From Firmicutes bacterium HGW-Firmicutes-14 (GTDB lineage: Bacteria; Bacillota; Thermincolia; Thermincolales; UBA2595), in NCBI GenBank assembly GCA_002840275.1, contig PHAB01000006.1:1-64000 (forward strand): a stretch of 64,000 bases of DNA, given 5' to 3'. The first letter of the stretch is position 1, and each line of letters opens with the position of its first letter. The notes below the pieces were generated by a model. That model saw only the letters and a program-made list of their open reading frames with translations. It made no database searches and was not told the DNA's origin. The position numbers and the translations under genes were made by a program. Shown piece after piece: positions 52,975-61,508 of the stretch.

Positions 52975-54054
52975 ATGGAACTTCTTAATCTGGAAAAAAA
53001 ATACCGCAATTTTTATGGCCCGGCTTTTGAAGTAAAGGTGGAAGGGAATGACCTGGTCCAGGCAGGTGTGGAAATCAGCAGTGTAAGTGTGGACAACACC
53101 CTGGACGGGGCTGACTCCTTTTCCTTTACGGTAAACAATTCGTATGACCTGACACGGCGGGAGGTCAGGTGGCTGGACAGCCTGTTTTCCCTCGGCCAGA
53201 ATGTGGAGATAAGGATGGGCTATACGGACAGGTTTGCCACGATGATGACAGGTCTGATAACCTCGGTAAGGGCCAATTTCCCTTCCGGGGCGGAGCCGTC
53301 TTTGGAAGTAAGCGGTTTTGACTTATCCCATAATATGATGAAAAAGAAGCATTCACCCCCATGGCCACCAGATATCAAGGACAGTGACATTGCTGCTAAG
53401 ATTGCCTCCGGGTATGGGCTGAAAGCCGTTGTTGATGATACGAAAGTCAAACATCCTGAAGTCAAGCAGAACCAGGAAAGCGACTTTGAGTTTCTCACCC
53501 GGCTGGCCGAAAGGAACGCCTTTGAGTTTTTTGTCTTTGGCAAGGACCTTTATTTCCGGGCCCCGGCTACTGATGAAGACCCAGCGGTCACGTTGGAATG
53601 GGGAAAGACCCTGGTCAGTTTTTCACCTGAACTGAATTTGTCGGAACAGGTTTCCGAGGTAGAGGTAAGAGGCTGGGACCCCGGGGCAAAAAAAGAGATT
53701 GTCGGAAAGGCCAAGTCCGGGGATGAACAGGGGGCGGACAGCGGCAGGAAAACCGGCAGTGAACTGGTCAAAACGGCATATAAGCAGAAAGTTACTGAAT
53801 GCCTGCACATGCCGGTATTTTCCCAGGAAGAAGGCGATATGATGGCCAGGGCTATATTGAACAGGCATGCCCAGGGGCTGGTGAAGGGCAGCGGGGAGAG
53901 TATTGGCCTGCCGGAAGTGCTGGCCGGGAAAAACATTAAACTGACTGGCCTGGGTAAAAAGTTCAGTAAAACTTACTATATTGAACGCACCAGCCATATG
54001 ATTGGCAGCGCCGGATACCGGACAACTTTTAACATAAAGGAGAATGCCATATGA
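52975..54054 (+). CDS. Baseplate hub protein (phage gpD/gp27-like)
   Basis: 359 residues: DNTLDGADSFSFTVNN, RWLDSLFSLGQNVEIRMGY, GLITSVRANFPS, NQESDFEFLTRLAERNAFEFFVFGKDLYF. It is the phage late-control D fold (Pvc8 N-terminal part), which forms the trimeric hub holding the spike. ATG 52975 is preceded by GGAGTG; the longer frame from 52951 overlaps the previous gene. It overlaps the next gene by 4 bases. Confidence 0.9.
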   Translation: MELLNLEKKYRNFYGPAFEVKVEGNDLVQAGVEISSVSVDNTLDGADSFSFTVNNSYDLTRREVRWLDSLFSLGQNVEIRMGYTDRFATMMTGLITSVRANFPSGAEPSLEVSGFDLSHNMMKKKHSPPWPPDIKDSDIAAKIASGYGLKAVVDDTKVKHPEVKQNQESDFEFLTRLAERNAFEFFVFGKDLYFRAPATDEDPAVTLEWGKTLVSFSPELNLSEQVSEVEVRGWDPGAKKEIVGKAKSGDEQGADSGRKTGSELVKTAYKQKVTECLHMPVFSQEEGDMMARAILNRHAQGLVKGSGESIGLPEVLAGKNIKLTGLGKKFSKTYYIERTSHMIGSAGYRTTFNIKENAI

Positions 54055-54710
54055 GTCTGCATGACTTGCTGCGGGCGGGCGGAGACAGGTCCGGGGGAAA
54101 GGTGGACGGTGTCGCCATAGGTATTGTAACCAACAACGAGGACCCTGACGGGATGGGCAGGGTAAAGGTCAAATTCCCCTGGCGGGAAAGCGGGGATGAA
54201 AGCTACTGGGCCCGTATGGCCACCCTGATGGCCGGAAACGACCGGGGCACTTATTTTCTTCCCGAAGCAGGGGATGAGGTCCTGGTGGCTTTTGAGCAGG
54301 GGGATATAAACCATCCCTATATTATCGGGACCCTCTGGAACGGTAAGGATAAACCGCCGCAAAGCAACAGTGACGGTAAAAACAACATCCGCTCGATCAA
54401 ATCCAGGAGCGGACATGAAATTATATTTGATGACAACAGTGAGCAGAAGAAAGAGAGGCTGGAAATCCGTACAAATGCCGGGCACACCATAATTCTGGAC
54501 GATTCTTCCGGGTCTGAAAAACTGGAGATAAAAGATAAAACAGGTTCAAATTCCATCAAGATAGATTCGGTCCAAAACACGTTAACCATTGAAAGCTCCA
54601 TGAACCTTAAAATAAAGTCCCAGATGATTGATATTGAGGCAGGGGCCACGATGAACATAAAAGCAGGAGCCACCCTTACAATCAAGGGGACCCTGGTACA
54701 GATAAATTAG
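54051..54710 (+). CDS. Spike protein (gpV/gp5-like)
   Basis: 219 residues: an OB-type start VGIVTNNEDPDGMGRVKVKFPW, EAGDEVLVAFEQGDINHPYIIGTLW, and a C-terminal beta-helix (EIIFDDNSEQKKERLEIRT, HTIILDDSSGS and a run of I-K-S/T-x-I repeats). It is the Pvc8/VgrG-like central spike. Its stop codon (54708-54710) is at the first bases of a long palindrome. Confidence 0.92.
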   Translation: MSLHDLLRAGGDRSGGKVDGVAIGIVTNNEDPDGMGRVKVKFPWRESGDESYWARMATLMAGNDRGTYFLPEAGDEVLVAFEQGDINHPYIIGTLWNGKDKPPQSNSDGKNNIRSIKSRSGHEIIFDDNSEQKKERLEIRTNAGHTIILDDSSGSEKLEIKDKTGSNSIKIDSVQNTLTIESSMNLKIKSQMIDIEAGATMNIKAGATLTIKGTLVQIN

Positions 54711-54921
54711 GGTTGATATACACAACAGATTTACTCTTGGTTCCATTATGCGCCTCTAAGGCGAAATCACTGATTCCGCCTCCGGTTTCACCCGTCCAAG
54801 CGACATCCTGTCGCTGGACGGCTCCGACATCCATGTCTTCGCCGAAGGCTCCATCAGTGTTTTCGCCAAGAGGCGCAAAAATGGAACCAAAGGCAAATCC
54901 TAATGTATATATCAACCCTAA
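54707..54921. repeat. 215-bp imperfect palindrome between spike and PAAR genes
   Basis: The outer arms pair from TTAGGGTTGATATA (54707-54720) with TATATCAACCCTAA (54908-54921). Homology goes on inward for about 65 bases with a few mismatches (TGCGCCTC.. TTGGTTCCAT.. AAGGCGAAA). In the centre CCGTCCAAGCGAC pairs with TGTCGCTGGACGG. The stem would be over 90 bp. It is in a gap of 299 bases that contains no gene of its own. Could be a MITE or a messenger stabiliser; form is like the 1724 element but sequence differs. Confidence 0.75.
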
Positions 54922-55009
54922 TAAGCACATGAATTTACCAGCAACGATACTAATTCGGAAACTCTGGGCAGCACTGACTGAAAGGAGACTGTTTAAGGAG
55001 GCTGACTAT

Positions 55010-55303
55010 ATGCCGCCGGCAGCAAGAATGGGGGATCTGACAAGCCATGGGACACCGCTGAGCCCAGGCCCGGGAAGTGTTGATGTACTGATCGGAGGCA
55101 AACCGGCCTGGCGGGCAGCGGCGGATTTCCACACGTGCCCGCTGGTAACGGGGACAGTGCCTCATGTGGGGGGAATGGTTGCCATGGGCAGTATGACGGT
55201 ATTTATTAATAGTCTTCCGGCCGCGCGCCAGGGGGACATGATTACAGAAAGCGGGCCGCCCAACAGTATTGCTATGGGGGAACCCACGGTATTAATAGGA
55301 TAA
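55010..55303 (+). CDS. PAAR-domain spike tip
   Basis: 97 residues: PAARMGDLTSHGTPLSPGPGSVDVLIGGKPAWRAAADFHTCP, GMVAMGSMTVFINSLPAARQGD, NSIAMGEPTVLIG. The repeated GS-V-I-G-x-P patterns and conserved His/Cys that bind the tip metal are present. PAAR caps the spike and carries the cargo point. The start is the ATG at 55010, after AAGGAGG; the longer frame from 54713 runs through the palindrome and is rejected. Confidence 0.92.
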   Translation: MPPAARMGDLTSHGTPLSPGPGSVDVLIGGKPAWRAAADFHTCPLVTGTVPHVGGMVAMGSMTVFINSLPAARQGDMITESGPPNSIAMGEPTVLIG

Positions 55304-55340
55304 AATACGCGGTTAACATACCGGTAAATCGGAGGTAGCC

Positions 55341-55736
55341 ATGGGCCGTGAATTCTTGGGAAAAGGCTGGAAGTTTCCGCCCGGGGTGGAAATAAGTACC
55401 GGGAAAGTCCTGATGTCAGAGTATGAGGAGGATATCAGGGAATCAATATGGATCATCCTTTCAACTTCAAAAGGTGAACGTATAATGCGGCCGGATTTTG
55501 GCTGCGGCATCCATGATTTTGTTTTTGCTTCCATGGATATGACCACACTGAACATGATGGAATCAAGTGTACGTGAGGCGCTGACAGTCTGGGAGCCCAG
55601 GATCGAGGTCATCGAGGTACTGGCCCTGCCTGAAGAGACTGAACCGGGCAAACTCCTGATTAATATTAAATATTGTGTGCGCAGTACCAATAATGAATTC
55701 AACTTTGTGTACCCCTTCTATCTCAGGGAAAAATAG
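55341..55736 (+). CDS. Baseplate wedge protein (gp25-like)
   Basis: 131 residues: GWKFPPGVEISTGKVLMSEYEEDIRESIWIILSTSKGERIMRPDFGCGIHDFVFASMD, the gp25/GpW signature with EDIRESI and R-x-PDFG. It belongs to the inner baseplate (Pvc9-like). GGAGGTAGCC precedes the ATG. It ends 10 bases before the next gene. Confidence 0.92.
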   Translation: MGREFLGKGWKFPPGVEISTGKVLMSEYEEDIRESIWIILSTSKGERIMRPDFGCGIHDFVFASMDMTTLNMMESSVREALTVWEPRIEVIEVLALPEETEPGKLLINIKYCVRSTNNEFNFVYPFYLREK

Positions 55737-55746
55737 AGGTGAAACG

Positions 55747-58700
55747 ATGTCTGCTCCCAAAATTGACCGGAGAAGTAATGAAGATATATTAAATGAGATA
55801 CGTAAACTTGCGCCTTTCTACACCCCGGAATGGAATCCGGATTCGGGAGATGCGGGTTTTGCCCTGTCCAGGATATTTGCCCGGATGTTTGAAGGGATTA
55901 TCGGGAGGCTGAACCGGGTTCCTGACAAGAATTTTATCGAGTTCCTGAATATGCTCGGCACAAAACTTCTGCCTGCCCAGCAGGCCCGCGCTCCTGTTGT
56001 GTTCAGCCTGAGCCAGGGGGTTCCGGAACCTGTACTGATCCCGGCCGGGACCCAGGTGGCGGCTAACCCGGCGGATGGCGGGGAACCGGTAGTTTTTGAG
56101 ACGGAACGGACTGTCCTGGCCACACCGGCGGAACTGGCCGATGTGTTTTGTGTCAGGCCTGACGAAATCTGTCAGGCGCCCCCGGAACTGTTGTCAGGTG
56201 AAGGGGAGGCGCCGGAATTTAAAATGTTTGCGGGTCAAAACCTGCAGGAACATATCCTTTATTTTGGTCATAGTGACCTGTTAAATGCAGCCAACCAGGT
56301 TGAGATCGAACTGGTATCTTCATCCTGGAATCCCCTGTTCAGAAACCCCGGTATGGTTAAGTGGGAATATTACGGTGAACAGGAGAAATGGATTGAACTT
56401 GATGTTGATGAAAGGGAAACCGGCGGGACCCCGGCGCTGGTATTAAAGAAAAAACAGGCCGGGGAGATCAAGGAAACCGGGGTTAACGGTGAAAATAGCC
56501 GGTGGATCCGGTGCCGGGCCAACAACTCTCAGATCAGCAGTCTGAAGGATGTTTCCCTGGGTGCAGTGAAAATGACGGTAAAGCCTCTCAAGGTCAGGGA
56601 AGGTATACCTGAAAAGGCATATTATGACCCTGAGGAAAAGGCCTTTTATATAGGAGACAATATGCTTTTCAATATAAATGACCGGGTGGGGATAGAACTC
56701 AGTTTTATCGATTGGCGCCCCAAACTGGATGACCCTGAGATGTTCAGGTGGCAGTACTATGGGAAGCGTTCCGGAACCCCGAAGTGGTATGACCTGAAGA
56801 CTGCAAATTGCACTGCCGGTAAGGTTATGCTGAACAAGGACAAACTGGACGAAATAACGGAATACCCGGTCAACGGTGTCAACTCCCGGTGGATCAGGTG
56901 CCTGATCAACACAAAGGGGATGAAATCCTTCCAGGACTTATTCAAACTGCTGGATTTGGCCCTGCGCCCGGAAATAGGCAGGGAGTTGACGGTATTAAGC
57001 CGGGTTTTCAAAAAACCTGAGAAGGTCGTTCTGGATAAGGGAAGAATCGTCCTGGATTACGGGGATTTCACGGCAGACCTTTGGAAAGCTGTCGCCGATC
57101 AGGTTTCAAAGAAACTAAAAAAGGTGCGGGTGTCTGTTGAGGAAAACCCTTGTATCCCTCCTGACCTGCTGTTTCACAATGACATTCCATTAGAAATGCC
57201 GGCTGCCGGGAAACCGGTCTATCCCTTCGGCAAACTGCCAAGGACTTTTGACGTGTTTTACCTGGGATGCAGTGATGCCCTGTCCAAAAAGGGCGGCACG
57301 GTTACCCTGGATGTAGATGTTTCTTCCGGAGGATTATCGATTCCCGTTGGTTTGGTCCAGGGTATCGGGCCGGATTTTGTCGCCCAGCTGCTGAGCCATA
57401 AGGGAGCGGACGGCGCTCCCGAACCTATCGATACGGTTGACAAACTACTGTCCAAAACACCCCGGGAGTTAGCCGGTATATTGAGTATTACCACAAAAGA
57501 TAAGCAGGAAAAGCCTATTACCGTTACCAAGGCCTTAAACCTCTTGGAAGCGGCCCAAAAGGCATATTATGATAAAACGGGTATTTACCGGGCTGTCAAT
57601 GACCCGGCTGCCGGTGAACCGGCCGGTGATTCACCGTCCGCTGCTGAGGCCGGTAATCTGATGCTGTCCTGGGAGTACTGGGACGGCAAGGGATGGAAAG
57701 CCCTCAGCGGGCTTACAGATAATACAAATAAACTGAGGCAAAAGGGTACAATTGTTTTTACCTGCCCTGAGGACCTGGCGGCAGTAAAAGTAAACGGGGA
57801 GGAAACCCTGTGGATCCGGGTCCGCATAATCAGCGGGGATTATGGGAAGGAAAGGTTTATATCCCCTGACGGGAAGACCTGGGAGACAGATACCTCCCAG
57901 ATTTGCCCGCCAACCCTGTATGACCTGCGGATAAGGTATTCAGCGGTCCCCCTGTACCCGGAAAAGCGCCTCACCTATAATAACCTGGATTTTGCGGATA
58001 CAGCCCTTGGTTTGCCGGGCCAAACCGGGGTGATTAAGCCGTTCCGGCCCCTGGATGACCATCACTGTACCCTCTACCTGGGATTCAGTACTCCCCCTCT
58101 GAAGGGACCCATAAGTTTGTTCTTTTTACTGGAGGAGACCGGGTACCTGGAAGAAAACCGGCCGCGCATAGAGTGGCAGTATTACCGGGAAGAGAAAGGG
58201 AAGGGTGAATGGGCTAGGCTGGAGGTCATGGATGGTACGGCCGGTTTGACGGAAAGCGGTGTCCTGGAATTTATCGGGCCGCCGGATTATGCCCGGAATA
58301 AGCGTTTTGGCCGGAAACTCTGCTGGATCCGCGCGGTGGACGCTGAGGACAAGTATATAAAAGGGAAGATTCCCGCCCCGGCGCCCGTTATCAGAGGGAT
58401 ATATCTGAATGCCGCATGGACACGGCAAGTACTGCAGACAGAGACGGACAGCGGGGCCAGGGGCAATGTCGGGGCATATGAGATCACCGAATTGAAGACC
58501 TCTATTGCTTTTGTTAACGGTGTATATAACCCGGAAGCGGCCGATGGGGGTTCTGACCGGGAAGAGGTCCAACAGGCCTTGGAACGCGGGCCCCAGCTTA
58601 TCAGGCACCAGAACAGGGCGGTTACCCTGGAGGATTTTGAGTGGCTTGCCAGGGAGGCTTCCCGCAATATTGTCAGGGTGAAGTGCCTGCCTAATTTAAA

Positions 58701-59238
58701 TGATAAGGATGAATTCGGTACAGGATGGGTGACACTGGTGATTGCCCCTGAGAGTATAAAGGATAAGCCGGTCCCGTCTCTCAGGCTTAGGCAGCAGGTG
58801 AAAAAATACCTGGCCCAACGGACTGCCAATATTGTGGCATTTCCCAGCCATGTAAGGGTTATCGGGCCGTCATATAGAGAGATATCTGTTCACACCACTA
58901 TCGCCGCACGGGATATTACTGATGTCCCATATATAGAGAACCGGGCCATGAAACAGCTCGCTGCCCATTTACACCCCCTTACGGGAGGAGATATGGGCCG
59001 GGGCTGGGAATTCGGAAGGTTTCCCTATCTGTCAGATTTCTATGCCCTGCTGGAGGATATTGAAGGGGTGGACCATGTGGATTCACTGGCCATGGTCATA
59101 AAAGACGATAATGGCAATGAATTGACGGTTGATTCTAAACATCCCCTGAGCACTGATATAATTAAACATTCTCCTTATTCCCTGGTTTACAGTGGTAAGC
59201 ATGTTGTGAATGTAAAAGCGGCCGGAGGTATATTATGA
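55747..59238 (+). CDS. Baseplate protein J-like, large (Pvc11-like)
   Basis: 1163 residues. The N-terminal DILNEIRKLAPFYTPEWNP and LNRVPDKNFIEFLNMLG match the start of baseplate J-type eCIS proteins. The middle holds repeats of a GWKxLSG/WYDL and NSRWIRC type (two blocks, about 190-330 and 325-430), plus a C-terminal RNIVRVKCLPNLNDKDEFGTGWVTLVI module followed by EGVDHVDSLAM. GAGGTGAAACG precedes ATG 55747. The 3' end overlaps the next gene by 4 bases. Confidence 0.88.
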   Translation: MSAPKIDRRSNEDILNEIRKLAPFYTPEWNPDSGDAGFALSRIFARMFEGIIGRLNRVPDKNFIEFLNMLGTKLLPAQQARAPVVFSLSQGVPEPVLIPAGTQVAANPADGGEPVVFETERTVLATPAELADVFCVRPDEICQAPPELLSGEGEAPEFKMFAGQNLQEHILYFGHSDLLNAANQVEIELVSSSWNPLFRNPGMVKWEYYGEQEKWIELDVDERETGGTPALVLKKKQAGEIKETGVNGENSRWIRCRANNSQISSLKDVSLGAVKMTVKPLKVREGIPEKAYYDPEEKAFYIGDNMLFNINDRVGIELSFIDWRPKLDDPEMFRWQYYGKRSGTPKWYDLKTANCTAGKVMLNKDKLDEITEYPVNGVNSRWIRCLINTKGMKSFQDLFKLLDLALRPEIGRELTVLSRVFKKPEKVVLDKGRIVLDYGDFTADLWKAVADQVSKKLKKVRVSVEENPCIPPDLLFHNDIPLEMPAAGKPVYPFGKLPRTFDVFYLGCSDALSKKGGTVTLDVDVSSGGLSIPVGLVQGIGPDFVAQLLSHKGADGAPEPIDTVDKLLSKTPRELAGILSITTKDKQEKPITVTKALNLLEAAQKAYYDKTGIYRAVNDPAAGEPAGDSPSAAEAGNLMLSWEYWDGKGWKALSGLTDNTNKLRQKGTIVFTCPEDLAAVKVNGEETLWIRVRIISGDYGKERFISPDGKTWETDTSQICPPTLYDLRIRYSAVPLYPEKRLTYNNLDFADTALGLPGQTGVIKPFRPLDDHHCTLYLGFSTPPLKGPISLFFLLEETGYLEENRPRIEWQYYREEKGKGEWARLEVMDGTAGLTESGVLEFIGPPDYARNKRFGRKLCWIRAVDAEDKYIKGKIPAPAPVIRGIYLNAAWTRQVLQTETDSGARGNVGAYEITELKTSIAFVNGVYNPEAADGGSDREEVQQALERGPQLIRHQNRAVTLEDFEWLAREASRNIVRVKCLPNLNDKDEFGTGWVTLVIAPESIKDKPVPSLRLRQQVKKYLAQRTANIVAFPSHVRVIGPSYREISVHTTIAARDITDVPYIENRAMKQLAAHLHPLTGGDMGRGWEFGRFPYLSDFYALLEDIEGVDHVDSLAMVIKDDNGNELTVDSKHPLSTDIIKHSPYSLVYSGKHVVNVKAAGGIL

Positions 59239-61508
59239 CACTTCCTTCCCCAAACCTTGATGACAGGACTTTTACCCAGCTTTTCGAAGAGGCCCGGAAA
59301 CTGATTCCTGTTTATGCACCTGAATGGAGTGACCATAACGAACATGACCCGGGAATTACTCTTATCCAGCTTTTTGCCTGGCTGGCGGAAAACCAGCAGT
59401 ATTACCTGAACCGGATCAGGCATGAAAACTACATAAAATATCTGAAGCTTCTTGGCATCCGGCCCCAGGAGCCTGCACCGGCCAAGGCTGAGGTGACGTT
59501 TTCTTATACAGGGAAAACGGCAGCAGGGACAAAGGTCCCCAAGGGAGCCCAGATCGCTGCTGACGGGATCGTTTTTGAGACAGCGGCACCGCTGACCGTC
59601 GTACCGGCCGGTTTACGGAAAGTTATCACCATTTCCGGGGCAGGCGCGGTGGATAATACCGAAGCCAACAGCCTCAACGGCCTTTATTACTCTGTCTTTG
59701 GTGATGAGGCCGAACGGGGAAGCTGCCTCTACCTGGGATTTGCCGAAAACAATCCTTTTCCGGCCAATAAACTTATCAGCCTTACCTTCAATGTTTTCGG
59801 GGATTACCGGGATCCTGCCGGCAGGCCGGCAGGTCAGGGAGTTAATACCAGGAGCAGACAAACCGTATCGTCTGCTGTTATCACCTGGGAGTATTTCCAA
59901 AAAGACAGCCATGGATTGGGCGTCTGGGCTCCCCTTGCCGTTACCGGGGACGAGACCCTGATGCTTTCCGGGAACGGGCGTCTCAGTTTCATCGCCCCCG
60001 GTGATATGGCCTCCCGCACCGTTAATCCATTTAGTGAGAGATGCTGCTGGCTGAGGGCTGTTGTTACCCAGGCAGGGTACGAGCTGCCCCCCAAATTGGA
60101 CCGGATTGTTTTAAATACCGTTTCTGCTGTTCAATGGGAAACAATGAGCGAAGCTCAGACTTTTTCAAGCACAGGGCAGAAAAAATATACTTTTGAGGCA
60201 TCATACCTCTCCCTCACAGGCCTGAATTATGTCCAGTCCCTGGATGAAAAGGGTTCCTGGACTGACCGGCTGGAGGTTAAAATCGAAAAGGACGAAAAGG
60301 AAAACACGATTTTGATTACATTTGGCGGCGGCAGCGGCGGTACCATCCCACCCAGGGGCCGCAAGAACTTAAGGTTGATTTCCTGCCGGCCGGAGCTGGG
60401 GGAAAAAGGAGTTATCGGAATGAGCACAGGGCGTCCCTGCCAGAAATTCTGTCTTGGGCGAAACCCTGTAATTGGGTACAACTTCAGGATACAAGTAGGT
60501 GAAGAGTGCAGGATAAACGGGCAGGCGGATATTGCCTGGCATGATTGGATAAGGGTTGACAGCTTCGATGCCTCCGGGCCGGGTGATACCCACTTTGTCC
60601 TTGATGTGAAAACAGGGGAAATATGTTTTGGAGACGGGGTGAACGGGGCGATCCCGCCGGTTTGTCCCAGTAAATCAGAAGGCAATATCCGGCTGGTGTG
60701 TTTCCGGGCAGGCGGGGGTAAAAAAGGTAACGTCCTGCCGGGAGCTGTTAATCAGATTATCAATCCCACAGCGGGCTGCACCGGTCTGAAAGTAGAAAGC
60801 TGTTTTGCGGCATCCGGCGGCGGGGACGGGGAGACAGTGGAAGAAGCTGCCGCCAGGGCCAGCAGCGGTTTTAAAACAGGTTTTCGCGCCGTGACTTCTG
60901 AAGACTTTGAGCGGATCGCCTGTGCCACGCCCGGGATCAGGGTGGCCAGGGCCAGGGCCATCCCCCTTTTCCGGACAGGCGCTGCCGGTTACCCATCCAG
61001 TATATCCCCCGCACTGGTCACAGTGGTGGTTGTGCCATTCAGCCTAGCTGCCAATCCGGTGCCCAGTGAAGGGTTTCTGTTAAATGTATACCGGCATCTC
61101 TGCCGGCACAGGTTAATCACAACTGAAATAAGTGTAAAGCCTCCCGATTACGTTGTGGTAAGCGTTACCGCTGAGATTAGTGTTAATTCCAGGTTTAACC
61201 CGGAAAGTGTCAGGCAAAAAGTCATATCCGGGCTGAACAGGTTTCTGCACCCGCTTACCGGGGGCCCGGAAGGGTCGGGCTGGCCCTTCGGCAGGAGTGT
61301 TTATAAATCGGAAATCTACCAATTGATAGAGAAAACAGACGGTGTTGACTATGTTCAGGAATTGGTTTTGGCTGTCCAGGGAAAGGGAACGGGACAGGAT
61401 GGGGAAGGAAACTTTTCCATTCCTCCCCAGGGTCTGGTATATCCGGGTGAACACCGGGTAGAAGTGATAGACCCTAACCGGGTGTGCCGGTTGAAAGGAG
61501 GCAGGTGA
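59235..61508 (+). CDS. Second baseplate J-like protein (Pvc12-like)
   Basis: 757 residues: FTQLFEEARKLIPVYAPEWSDHNEHDPGITLIQLFAWLAENQQYYLNRI at the N-terminus, a middle with W-x-E-Y-F repeats, a region GEICFGDGVNGAIPP and a C-terminal TSEDFERIACATPGIRVARA / GGPEGSGWPFGRSVY, the gpJ-like end that is shared with the preceding protein. Together these form the inner and outer wedge ring. Start overlap ATGA with the preceding gene. Confidence 0.88.
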   Translation: MTLPSPNLDDRTFTQLFEEARKLIPVYAPEWSDHNEHDPGITLIQLFAWLAENQQYYLNRIRHENYIKYLKLLGIRPQEPAPAKAEVTFSYTGKTAAGTKVPKGAQIAADGIVFETAAPLTVVPAGLRKVITISGAGAVDNTEANSLNGLYYSVFGDEAERGSCLYLGFAENNPFPANKLISLTFNVFGDYRDPAGRPAGQGVNTRSRQTVSSAVITWEYFQKDSHGLGVWAPLAVTGDETLMLSGNGRLSFIAPGDMASRTVNPFSERCCWLRAVVTQAGYELPPKLDRIVLNTVSAVQWETMSEAQTFSSTGQKKYTFEASYLSLTGLNYVQSLDEKGSWTDRLEVKIEKDEKENTILITFGGGSGGTIPPRGRKNLRLISCRPELGEKGVIGMSTGRPCQKFCLGRNPVIGYNFRIQVGEECRINGQADIAWHDWIRVDSFDASGPGDTHFVLDVKTGEICFGDGVNGAIPPVCPSKSEGNIRLVCFRAGGGKKGNVLPGAVNQIINPTAGCTGLKVESCFAASGGGDGETVEEAAARASSGFKTGFRAVTSEDFERIACATPGIRVARARAIPLFRTGAAGYPSSISPALVTVVVVPFSLAANPVPSEGFLLNVYRHLCRHRLITTEISVKPPDYVVVSVTAEISVNSRFNPESVRQKVISGLNRFLHPLTGGPEGSGWPFGRSVYKSEIYQLIEKTDGVDYVQELVLAVQGKGTGQDGEGNFSIPPQGLVYPGEHRVEVIDPNRVCRLKGGR

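Noticed and set aside
54713-55009. An N-terminal extension of the PAAR protein
   Set aside because: The frame runs through the long palindrome and has no ribosome site; ATG 55010 with AAGGAGG matches the usual PAAR start.
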